Origin: Echria macrotheca
Lineage: Eukaryota; Ascomycota; Sordariomycetes; Sordariales; Schizotheciaceae
DNA length: 64,000 nucleotides
NCBI GenBank assembly: GCA_030411725.1
Contig: MU839837.1
Location: 1,302,001-1,366,000, forward strand
Direction: 5' to 3'
The first letter of the stretch is position 1. Each line of letters begins with the position of its first letter. Below the pieces are notes generated by a model. That model ran no database searches. It had not been told where the DNA came from and worked only from the letters and a program-made list of their open reading frames with translations. Positions 56,027 to 64,000 of the stretch are shown here, piece by piece. A program made the translations under genes and the position numbers.

Positions 56027-57279
56027 AAGATGCAGCCCAATTGTAATCAGACAGAAATCCTTTGTGGCTGCATATCGCGAGCCAAGTTGCACAATTAAAG
56101 AACCTGTGTTCGACCGACTTGCTTATATGAGGACTTGGAGCGCAGATTATGATGAGGCGATATGCCGACTAGTAGATGGGAGCATCCAGACATCATTCGA
56201 GGAGTGTCTTGATGCTTTGTCTAAGTCTAGGTAGAGTGTGATCAGTAACGCTGATTCCACCTGTGTACCTCGTCATCCTGGTGCTACACAGAACAGAACG
56301 AGACGAAATAGGTATCCTTCGCGTCCGGTGCCATCACTCACTGCACCGCCAGCACATATCCACACGGCAGATTGCCCAGGATTCCATCTGCATGGCCGGG
56401 AGCCCTTCCCCAGGACCAGGTTGGTTGCGTTGTAAATGACTCGGTTAGCCAGGATGTAGGGTAATCATTTGCTCATATAAACCAGGGAGTCTAATTGGCA
56501 AGCCGATATGATCGGATTATATGTGGACTGCAGCTTGCAGACTCGGACATGAACGCCTGCCACACAATGTGATCACGGCGTCGTGGTGAGCATGCAAAAC
56601 AAAGACAAGTAACACACCGAATGCAGTTGGAATATGACTTAGGACTCTCGGGTAGAGATGGTGCCGACTGTGTGGTGTTGCTGATGGATTTTGTGTTTAG
56701 GCTATTGTCTTATGCCCCTTGTTTTGGGGTGCCTCGTCTTCCCTTTTGATGGCTGCTGAGCCTTACTGTTGCTGACTATGAGTTGTATCGACCGCTGAGA
56801 ACAAAGCAAATTGTCAGCAAGGCCGCTGTATTCGCTGATCAGTACTCCCGATCAACCAAACGGTGATTATGAAACGAAACCACTACTTAAAGTACCCTTT
56901 CCGCTCCTAAGTCCATGTCGGATCCCTCGATGCGACTGTTGTGTCTTGCCAAGTGGGCAGTGCAGGCTTACCTGACGCTGATAGGTTCCCTGCATGTATA
57001 CTCAGACAGCACCAGATTATCTCGTATGCAGGAAAAGAAGATTCAATATACCACCGAGACAATGTTGTCTTCGGCAGTGCGCAGCTCCGAGACTCTGCAT
57101 CTTCTCGGCGGTGATTCCACGCCAATGAGTAACCAAAGCCTACGTATAAATCCCCCAGAAAATCTAGAAACCATGACCCCCTACTAGTCCACTGTTCTGT
57201 TTCGTAAAGCACACCAAAAACAAAAGACCTTTCAAATCACTGAAACACCATTTGATACAAAATCCAACTAACCCCCAAA
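56027..57279. other. intergenic, no supported gene
   Basis: No supported gene. TATAAA at 57146-57151 lies 134 bp upstream of the next ATG and is a likely core promoter. Confidence 0.5.
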
Positions 57280-57684
57280 ATGCACCCCTCCGCCATCCTC
57301 GCCCTCCTTTCCGCAGGCATCGCCCTCGCCGCCCCTCTCGACTCCAGCATCCCCATGATCTACCTCTTCAACATCCCCGGCGTCACAGGCCTCGGCAACT
57401 CGGCGACGTTCGTCGGGGCCGGCACGCCGGGCCAGTGCCAGAACTTCCCGTCCTTCGTCAAGGGCTTCGGACGCGCCTACCCGCTCGACGGCTATACGTG
57501 CACGCTGTATTTCGAGTACAGCTGCGGCGGGTCGGCCATCACCATCGGCCCGACGGACGAGTATCGTGCCAAGAGCGACGGGGCGGGCGACCCGCCGCCG
57601 GATGTGCCGGTTATCAAGAGCTGGCGGTGTAGCAAGATTACCACGGGGAGGGGCGGGACGAGGCCGGCGGGGGTTGAGGAGTAA
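57280..57684 (+). CDS. small secreted protein with four cysteines
   Basis: Single exon, 134 aa. MHPSAILALLSAGIALAAPLD is a signal peptide with an APL-type cleavage region. The mature part has four cysteines (GQCQNF, YTCTLYFEYSC, WRCSK), which could form two disulfides, and a charged C-terminal tail. The TATA box at 57146 and the strongly C-ending codons support expression. I know no function; fungal apoplastic proteins often look like this. It is convergent with the HET gene. Confidence 0.75.
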   Translation: MHPSAILALLSAGIALAAPLDSSIPMIYLFNIPGVTGLGNSATFVGAGTPGQCQNFPSFVKGFGRAYPLDGYTCTLYFEYSCGGSAITIGPTDEYRAKSDGAGDPPPDVPVIKSWRCSKITTGRGGTRPAGVEE

Positions 57685-57749
57685 AATGTGAATCTTCGGA
57701 GCGGTTGGTAGTAATGAATGGCTATTGTTAACTTGACTGTGAAGCTTGG

Positions 57750-57851
57750 TGCGGAGGCGATGAATACATGCCATGGCCGTCGTGGTGACGGGAGGTACCT
57801 ATCCTGTCTTAACACCGGATTTCAGTGGGGGATGTGATGTAAAGAACAGAG
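57750..57851 (+). repeat. diverged direct repeat, left copy, flanking the HET gene
   Basis: About 100 bp similar to 60091-60191 in the same orientation. Shared blocks include GCGGAGGCGAT and TCGTGGTGACGGGAGGTA, then CGGATTTC and GTAAAGA. Confidence 0.7.
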
Positions 57852-57873
57852 AAATCCTGGTGCAGATAGCACA

Positions 57874-59899
57874 CTATGCTAGAAGAATCTCCTTCCACAC
57901 TGGCCCAGGCGAGTAACTTTCCTGGAACTTGTCTTTGAAAACAATGCCGATGCCACGCCGCTCGGCGACGCCGTCCTGCCATTTCAGAAGCATCACCTTG
58001 TAGACCCCCCGGCCTGTGTAGTAGCGTCGGGGCTCCTCCGAGAGCAGTATAAATTCAAAGCATTGGTTTTGTTCGAAGTTGGTCTGTTCAAAGTCGTCGA
58101 GGTGGACATTCCCGCATGGGTCGCCGCGAGAACCAATAAGTTCAGTCCAACCCCTGAACACGTCGATATCACCAATCCGGTAGAAGCAGGCGAGGGTCCA
58201 GAATTGGAGTATAGGGTACGATGGCGGGATCGGCAGGGTGGTGCCCAGGACCTCGGTGGGCACTGTTCTCGTCGTCGAAAGGCTGAGTTCTGGACAGTGA
58301 AACGGCGACCGGTCGCGATAGCCCTCGAATTTAGGGTCATCAGTGGAAAAGTCGTTTTGCTCTGGGTCCCAGACGGGATTAATAATGCCACACGCACTCC
58401 TATGGTACCAGACAATCCAGGTGTGGTCCTTGAGCCAGTCGCTCAAATAGTCTGGCACACGGCACCTGACTTCCCCGATCCAGCCAGTCCAGGAGTAACT
58501 CGGAAATCCGTTCCGGCGCCGCAGTCTAGTACCCTCGAACAGGACAAAAGCATCGAGCGCACAGCACGGAAGCCCCTCGAAGATTCTGGAGCGCATTGCG
58601 ACGGAAAAACGCCGGATAATGCCCGACATGGCCGAGAGTGCATCATTCTGGTTTGTCAAGGCCCGCCGAGTGTAAGATGTTAGGACGGTGGAGTAGTTAC
58701 GGATGGGCATCTCCATCGTCAAGCGGCTTGGCAAGACAGGTCCAAAGGCGCCCTCGTACCGGCCGGGCTCTGGGTCGTCTACCCAGAGCTCGGAGCATTC
58801 TGACTCTTGACAGCGGAAGAACACCTTATCGGCGATGAAGTAGACAATGCGGCGTGACAGCAGATGCTCCTGGAACCTACGAGTGTCAACTCAGCCAGGT
58901 CATCATAATACTCGACGTAGTGAAAACTTACGTCCAAGCTCGAGTGGCGTAGGCGGTGGTTCCGAGCAGTCTGTCGAGATCTGGATAAATGCCAAGCTGT
59001 ATCCCAGGTTGCACCTCAGTGAGAGAGACAGTCTCCGCCTCGCGACTGTCCTTTTGTACGCCGGGCAGGCCTGCATTAGCGTCATGGCCGCAGGCGGCGA
59101 CGATGGTGAGCCATGCCATCTCATAAATCTGGTCCATCACGTTGATGCCCTTTGCGAGGTCCTCTGGGTCGTTTTGCAAGAGGCAGAGTGAGTCAACCCA
59201 GAGATAGCGGAGCCCGAGAAGGCGAACAAAGACAATGGCATCTTTAATGGTTCTCGGGAGGTCGTCCCAGATGTTGATGATAGATCCGAGACGCATGAGA
59301 CGCCACCTGTTGGCTTTGGTGAGCCGGAAGTTGCTGACCGACCCCCAGACATAGCTGAGCGAGACATATCGAGGTTTATTGATGGCCTCAACGAGACAAT
59401 TGTCCTCCACATCAATGAGCCGTAAGACATCAAGGCCGGGGAACGACTCCAGGTTCGAATCGGATGAGCGGCGGATGCAGCTGCTATGGGTGTCGGTGCA
59501 ATGGTCGACCCACGCCTTTACCCTGTGGATCTCGACGTCTCCACTCAGTCGCGGCCGAAGGAAGCTGGTTCGAGGGTCGCCGTCCGGGGTTTGTCCCAAT
59601 GCAATCCACCAACCCCATAACCAACAAAGCTGGAGAGCGGTGCGGCGTCCCGGGCTTTTCCCGATGGTATGGAAGACCTTGAAGCGATAATCATCCGACA
59701 ATGGCATCTGGTAGACGGCGGTTTTCTTCTCGGCAATGATGACACGCCGAATGATTCGGCAAAACGGACAACCAGTGTTGCTCCGGACCCACGCGACAGT
59801 GCCCAGAGTCAGTGTCAGGGTTCCCGAAGACGGAACCACGTCGCGCAAAGTGTCGGGTTTGAAAGATATGCATCGGCAGTATTGGCAGAGGTCCGACAT
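57874..59899 (-). CDS. HET-domain (heterokaryon incompatibility) protein
   Basis: Two minus-strand exons, 59899-58932 and 58876-57874, intron 55 nt, 656 aa. The N-terminus has a possible zinc-binding CQYCRCISF. The HET domain is clear: PRYVSLSYVWG (about 180-190), DDLPRTIKDAIVFVRLLGLRYLWVDSLCLLQ (in outline), then AWLTIVAACGHDANAGLPG. The RAWTFQEHLLSRRIVYF segment spans the intron junction and is a standard HET C-terminal block. HET proteins trigger cell death on non-self recognition or act in related signalling. No NACHT, WD or ankyrin part is fused. The WVDSLC-x-LQ core is intact, so the domain is probably functional. Confidence 0.92.
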
Positions 59900-60317
59900 T
59901 TTGTCTGTATTCTGGTGCCCAGGATGCTTGTTTGGTGAAAGAGAGGATGAGCCCTCACGACTGGCTAAATACAGGTGGTTGTGGTCCGTGTGCTCCTGCT
60001 ATCTCACGGGGGTGCTCCTTCCTGGCCCTACAGGTATTTGTTTCTTATGCTTACGTAAACCAAGAGGGAATACATAGTTGGTTACAGTGCTGCGGAGGCG
60101 ATAAAGATATGATATGACGTTCGTGGTGACGGGAGGTATCCCGTCTAGACCTAAACAGCGGATTTCTGTAAGGATATGGTAAAGAGTAGACTGAGGTACA
60201 AATGTACAATTGTCCAAGTGAGAGCGGAACGCCGGGGTTATTATGTTTATAATTGAACCATAGAGAATTACATTCATGATGAAAAAGAGAAAATGCAGCA
60301 CCAATTCCACCCAGCTT
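59900..60317. other. HET upstream region
   Basis: Promoter of the HET gene and the right-hand direct repeat. A related copy of 59877-60083 is found at 62961-63120. Confidence 0.5.
60091..60191 (+). repeat. diverged direct repeat, right copy, flanking the HET gene
   Basis: Counterpart of 57750-57851. Together they bracket the HET gene. Confidence 0.7.
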
Positions 60318-60809
60318 TTATGCCTCCTCCCTTCCTTGCTCATCTTCCCTTGTTTTCGTCTCCTCTTCCTTCATCTCACCATCAGACTGGGACTGGGGCT
60401 CCCGGTTACCCATCCCCAACCATTCCTTAATATCCCGCTGCGGATGCCGCTTCTGGAAGAGCTCTCTAGCCCATGGGCGCGCGGCAAGCAGCGTGTCCTT
60501 GTCTCCAGCATTGATATAGTGATCGTTCCACTGTATATCGTCATGCAGCGTCACGTAGTGCTCGTACACGCACCCGGGTGGGATGTAGCCCTTGCATTCG
60601 GGGCACGCGCAGTGGCCTGTCTCGTCCATGTGCCGCTCACGGTCCTCGAATGTCGGGAGGGAGAGGTCGCACATCTCGCACCGCGCTGGTGCTTCGTTCT
60701 TGACGCGCGAGAGGAGGGCGGTTTGATCCGGCCGGATGGTTTGGGTGTAGGCTTCCGACTGGCGGTAGTCGATTACCCGGGGGCGGTAGGCGTCGCGGGG
60801 AATGTACAT
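60318..60809 (-). CDS. short zinc-finger-like protein, hypothetical
   Basis: Single minus-strand exon, 163 aa. The middle contains CEMCDLSLPTFEDRERHMDETGHCACPECKGYIPPGCVYEHYVTLH in outline. One C-x2-C ... H-x5-H unit (CEMC, HMDETGH) is followed by a second C-x2-C ... H-x4-H pair (CPEC, HYVTLH), i.e. two atypical C2H2-like fingers. The C-terminus is acidic and Gln/Glu-rich. The N-terminus (MYIPRDAYRPRVIDYRQSE) looks complete. It could bind nucleic acid or protein. I do not recognise a named family. Confidence 0.6.
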   Translation of the reverse strand: MYIPRDAYRPRVIDYRQSEAYTQTIRPDQTALLSRVKNEAPARCEMCDLSLPTFEDRERHMDETGHCACPECKGYIPPGCVYEHYVTLHDDIQWNDHYINAGDKDTLLAARPWARELFQKRHPQRDIKEWLGMGNREPQSQSDGEMKEEETKTREDEQGREEA

Positions 60810-62102
60810 TCTGCCTTAGCACCATAAAAGGTTGTGGGTGATGATACGGATGAGTCCCCAAGTTTAAGGACTAGAGTTTTGGTCAGGTACTGGTTATCTA
60901 TGGGAGAGCTCACTGGGTGGCTGGTAACTGGGTGGTTGGTTAGAGCGGAGGGGTATTCTAACGCCGTAAGATCGGTGTAACTCAAGGTCCGGAAGGAGCC
61001 CGGAACTCGTACCCAAAGAAATGATTTAGCAACAGCAGTAAAAAAAAATTAACTCCTAGCTAGAGGAGACAAATACTGGGCGGCACTGGCTCCATCCAGC
61101 TCACCAACCCGTTTCCCGGTATCCGGGGTGGTACGCAGCCGAGCTGCCGCGTACTACGTGGGTGAAGGCAAGGTTGCTCGAGAAGCTCGATGAGCCGTTG
61201 AAAGCAAGCGTTGCGTTCAAGGTTTCCGGGCGTATCAGGGCGAAGCTGGTACCGGGTGATCGCAGAAACGTGCGAGAGCTGAGCGGTGAGAATTTCGACT
61301 CCCTTCTGGAGTATCGGTCCAGATGAAGACGCTTCTTCAGACCTGCCTTGAACAGTCAAAGTAACATGAATCGCGGTCTGGACGAGAAATAGGAATAGCA
61401 TCGGTGGGCAATATCAGCAAAGCGCAATGCAGATCTCGCAGAGGTGAATTCCTGCCACCTGGATTTTCAAATTGCAAACGAGACGGTCGGAACGACCCCG
61501 AGGCAAATGATGATTGTCGACGAAAAAGACTTATGGGTGTGGAGAAGCGGAAAAGAAAAAGAGAGTTACGTCCGTACGCTAGCTCCACCAGTAGGAAGGA
61601 ATGTTTGTCTGATACATTTTAGTTCTATACTATATTCATCCGATACCTTTACTACCGGAGGCGGTCTTGTAATTTGAAAGGCAGTTCTCCAACCTCCAAG
61701 CTGTTGGCGGATTCTTCAGTCCTCCTTATCCCAAATGCCGTGGGCCACCTGTCGTGGGACCCACAGGTGTTGGACTTTCCGATCATTCACATGAGGAACC
61801 GACCACTATAAACAGCGCAACAGCGCGCAGGCCGCGCTGAGGGTGCAGAAGGCCACTGTAACCCTATGCGAGAAACGTATGTTCCGGCTATTTCCGACCT
61901 CGATTACGCACCGACTCCGGTAGCAAGGATCTGGCATGTGGTAGTCAGGAAGATGTATGTATATAATTCTTTTCCACATAGTTAGCCAATAAGACAGCAG
62001 TTTTTCTCCTCATTGTGCCCAGTCCTCGAAATCTCACAACAGGCCCTTTTCCCCTCGTGTGGATCTGGCTTCCCCTCTCCTCTTCTCAACAGAATTCCAC
62101 AC
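60810..62102. other. intergenic with weak small-ORF candidate
   Basis: A minus-strand frame 61060-61401 (113 aa) opens MLFLFLVQTAIHVTLTVQG, like a signal peptide, but its remainder is featureless, so it is not called with confidence. Nothing else is recognised. Confidence 0.4.
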
Positions 62103-62429
62103 TCATTCTCCCGATACCATCTCCTGGGCAATCTTGTAGAAACCTCCGACCGTCAGCTCGTCCGCCAGGACGACGCAGATGGTATAGGTCTTTGCCACCA
62201 CCGAGTCGAGGGTAAGCTTGTGCTTGGTTACTACGCGAAGGATGTGGCACAGTAGAGCGTCCATCGGAGAACGGCGGGCGGCGCGAAAGGTACACTCCAG
62301 TGCATTCTCGTGCACGTTTCTAATTACGATGCCGACGGCCGGGGGGGCCATGTGCACTTCGTGGTTGTTCGAGTTACGTAGCTCCCCTGTAGCGCGGTCG
62401 TAGTACTGGCCGTCAATAACGGGGGTCAT
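62103..62429 (-). CDS. hypothetical small protein
   Basis: Single minus-strand frame, 108 aa, starting MTPVIDGQYYDRATGELR. Balanced composition with alternating hydrophobic segments (AVGIVIRNVHENALECTF, TYTICVVLADELTVGGF) suggests a small folded alpha/beta domain. No signal peptide or known motif. A TATAAAT on the minus strand at 62711-62717 lies about 285 bp upstream, leaving room for a 5' UTR with a short upstream frame (ATG at about 62477). Confidence 0.45.
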   Translation of the reverse strand: MTPVIDGQYYDRATGELRNSNNHEVHMAPPAVGIVIRNVHENALECTFRAARRSPMDALLCHILRVVTKHKLTLDSVVAKTYTICVVLADELTVGGFYKIAQEMVSGE

Positions 62430-62960
62430 GGCTTCGCCGTGCCATCCGGTGCGCGAAATTCGAGGGAGCGCGACATAGTGTTGGTGTTGGAGTCGGCGTT
62501 GGAGTCGGTGTTGTTGTTTACTTCGATGAGGGGCTCTGCGGTAGAGCCGCAGGTTGAACCCCAGGTGTTTATTTGTAGGTAGGGATATTAATGGTCAATG
62601 AGATTTGGGGAATGTGTTGAGTTGGTTGGTGAAGAAGTTGATAGATGCAAGGGACGAGTGAAGAAAGGAGGAGGTTGTCGACGAGCGAAAGGGGCGTGAA
62701 CGGTACGACTATTTATACTGGGGTTTATCCTATGGCAGCCATGTGCAGATATGACGTGTTAATTCACATGTGTATGTATAAGGTAGCATAATATTTATAA
62801 ATATGTCTGTGTTCAAATGGGGGTTGGGGGTAGTAGTATTTGGCAAGGTACATGTACCTAGGTACTGAGGCAGCTGTGTGCGTTGCGTACCTATCTTAGC
62901 AACCAAGGCAACTAAGATCTGGGCGCAAAAGTGGACCAAACCGGTGCTCGCGAGAATTTG

Positions 62961-63120
62961 CGGTATTCGCAGAGCTCCGACATTTGGTCCGTATTCGAGT
63001 TAGCTTCAGCATCAGTATCCGTCCAGACTATGAGGCGGTTGGAGACCGGTCGTTGGGTTTCCCACGGGTTCCGGGTGTTTGTTTTTCATGCTCACGTGGA
63101 CAGAGAGGAATGGTTGGTCC
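62961..63120 (-). pseudogene. decayed copy of the HET gene 5' end
   Basis: 62961-62996 matches 59877-59912 around the HET start codon; the minus strand reads MSELCEY before diverging, against MSDLCQYC. A second similar block, 63077-63120 against about 60034-60083, is part of the upstream region. No HET core motif follows, so only the promoter and first codons remain. Confidence 0.55.
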
Positions 63121-63532
63121 AGTCGGTATCGGGAGGGGGCCCAGGCTGTCATGGAAGTCAAAGCTGTTCAGCCGATGAGCGGAGTTTCCCAACTGCCTGT
63201 ACGGATTAAATGCATTCCGTTTCGGTAGGTAGGTACCATGTAAATGCCCGACGTAATAACTCTGGATGAGGCTCAAATGTGTCTCTCAACGGCGCACCGT
63301 AGGTCTCAATCCTCACCACGCACTGTGACAGCACCAATATTATCCCCCAACATACACATTACCTACCCGGTACGATAACGTTTTTTTATCACGCTAAATC
63401 TTTAGAACTTTTGGAGCAAAAATTACTTTTACACACATAAATCAAGCTAGCAGCTTTCCAGATGAGGAGGCCACGGTGCGTCGTAAGGTCGTCTTATTCA
63501 ACGCCAGATATCAGGTGCCAAAATTGCTAGCA

Positions 63533-63551
63533 GGTAGGTAGGTAGGTAGGT
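63533..63551. repeat. GTAG tetranucleotide repeat
   Basis: Nearly five tandem GTAG units, an extended form of the GTAGGTACC words seen throughout the intergenic DNA of this window. Confidence 0.75.
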
Positions 63552-63662
63552 ACAGAGTATCTTGCCTCGAGCCCCTTCCCTCACCCACGCACAAACAGAC
63601 CAAAAAGAGACACCTCACTCGACCGCAGCCCCTAAAATAATCAGATAGCCACCCATCTTTCT

Positions 63663-63995
63663 TTAATCGATATAGCAAGCCCAGTCGTAAATACCGCCCT
63701 TGCAACCAGCGTAGGCAAGGGTCAGACCATACTGCGCGACACAGGCCGCAGCCATGTTCACGTCCCGCCGCTCGCTGCCCCGCTGGCACTTCCAGTCGTA
63801 ACAGCTGCTCCCGACGCGAACCGCAGACCAGCCGTTGCCGTTCTCGATGTTGCAGGCCTTGTCGACGTCCACGCCGCCGATCCAGCCGCGTGCGGCCAGG
63901 ACGGAGCTGGGGGTTGGGGAGGCCATGACGGGAGAGGAGGCGAGGGCTAGGCAGCCCACGATTGTGGTGAGGATGATGGAGGGGTTGACGAACAT
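63663..63995 (-). CDS. small secreted cysteine-rich protein, six cysteines
   Basis: Single minus-strand exon, 110 aa. MFVNPSIILTTIVGCLALASSPVMA is a signal peptide. A short propeptide-like stretch ends at AAR before GWIGGVDVDKACNIENGNGW. The mature part has six cysteines (ACN, SSCYDWKC, AACV, AGC, WAC), enough for three disulfides, and ends IYDWACYID. Tight spacing suggests a stable extracellular mini-protein. No function can be assigned. The start codon is 6 bp from the window end, so its promoter is not visible. Confidence 0.7.
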   Translation of the reverse strand: MFVNPSIILTTIVGCLALASSPVMASPTPSSVLAARGWIGGVDVDKACNIENGNGWSAVRVGSSCYDWKCQRGSERRDVNMAAACVAQYGLTLAYAGCKGGIYDWACYID

Positions 63996-64000
63996 GTTTG

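Larger units (their letters stand above)
62430..63662. other. intergenic with HET 5' relic
   Basis: Contains the relic at 62961-63120 and a GTAG tetranucleotide run at 63533-63551. No intact gene. Confidence 0.5.

Noticed and set aside
59452..59464. GGTTCGAAT, T-loop-like sequence
   Set aside because: Lies inside HET coding sequence and has no acceptor or T stem around it.
1..64000. CRISPR arrays, bacterial insertion sequences, prophage
   Set aside because: No regularly spaced repeats, transposase motifs or phage genes; the gene structure is fungal throughout.

Overview
The window comes from a filamentous ascomycete, most likely Sordariomycetes-like Pezizomycotina. Genes are monocistronic and on both strands. 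They carry short introns (about 47-95 nt) with GTRNGT donors and CTAAC/CTGAC branch points. Typical fungal families are present: HET, F-box, 2EXR, CorA-like and small secreted cysteine-rich proteins. There are no operons or Shine-Dalgarno signals. Exons were joined by hand, and each junction given was checked for reading phase.

Layout. 0-2.5 kb: two small secreted proteins. 4.3 kb: an intron-containing tRNA-like gene with an irregular anticodon arm. 5.3-9.6 kb: a GMC oxidoreductase, a 2EXR/F-box-like protein and a decayed copy of the latter. 9.8-24.9 kb: a giant beta-rich protein of about 2,650 aa, divergent from a 688-aa metallo-beta-lactamase-fold hydrolase, followed by a CorA-like membrane protein and a stand-alone SesB-like alpha/beta hydrolase. 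25-32.2 kb: a GH63 glucosidase, a type II membrane protein and an amidase. 34.5-39 kb: a pepsin-type protease and an amino-acid permease. 41.5-47 kb: an F-box protein, an NTF2/SnoaL-like protein and a small Cys/His membrane protein.

47.3-56 kb is a compact terpenoid cluster. It holds a terpene synthase fused in frame to a progesterone-5-beta-reductase/iridoid-synthase-like SDR (842 aa). A cytochrome P450 is transcribed divergently from it, and a D-amino-acid-oxidase-like flavoenzyme lies beyond. The fusion is the strongest candidate here for an undescribed system. A plausible order is cyclisation by the N-terminal domain, oxidation by the P450, then reduction of the oxidised product by the C-terminal SDR.

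57-64 kb: small secreted proteins and a HET-domain gene flanked by diverged direct repeats, a short zinc-finger protein, a decayed copy of the HET 5' end, and two hypotheticals. Two genes (the giant protein and the amidase) show what look like single-base frameshifts, which may be sequencing errors or real lesions.
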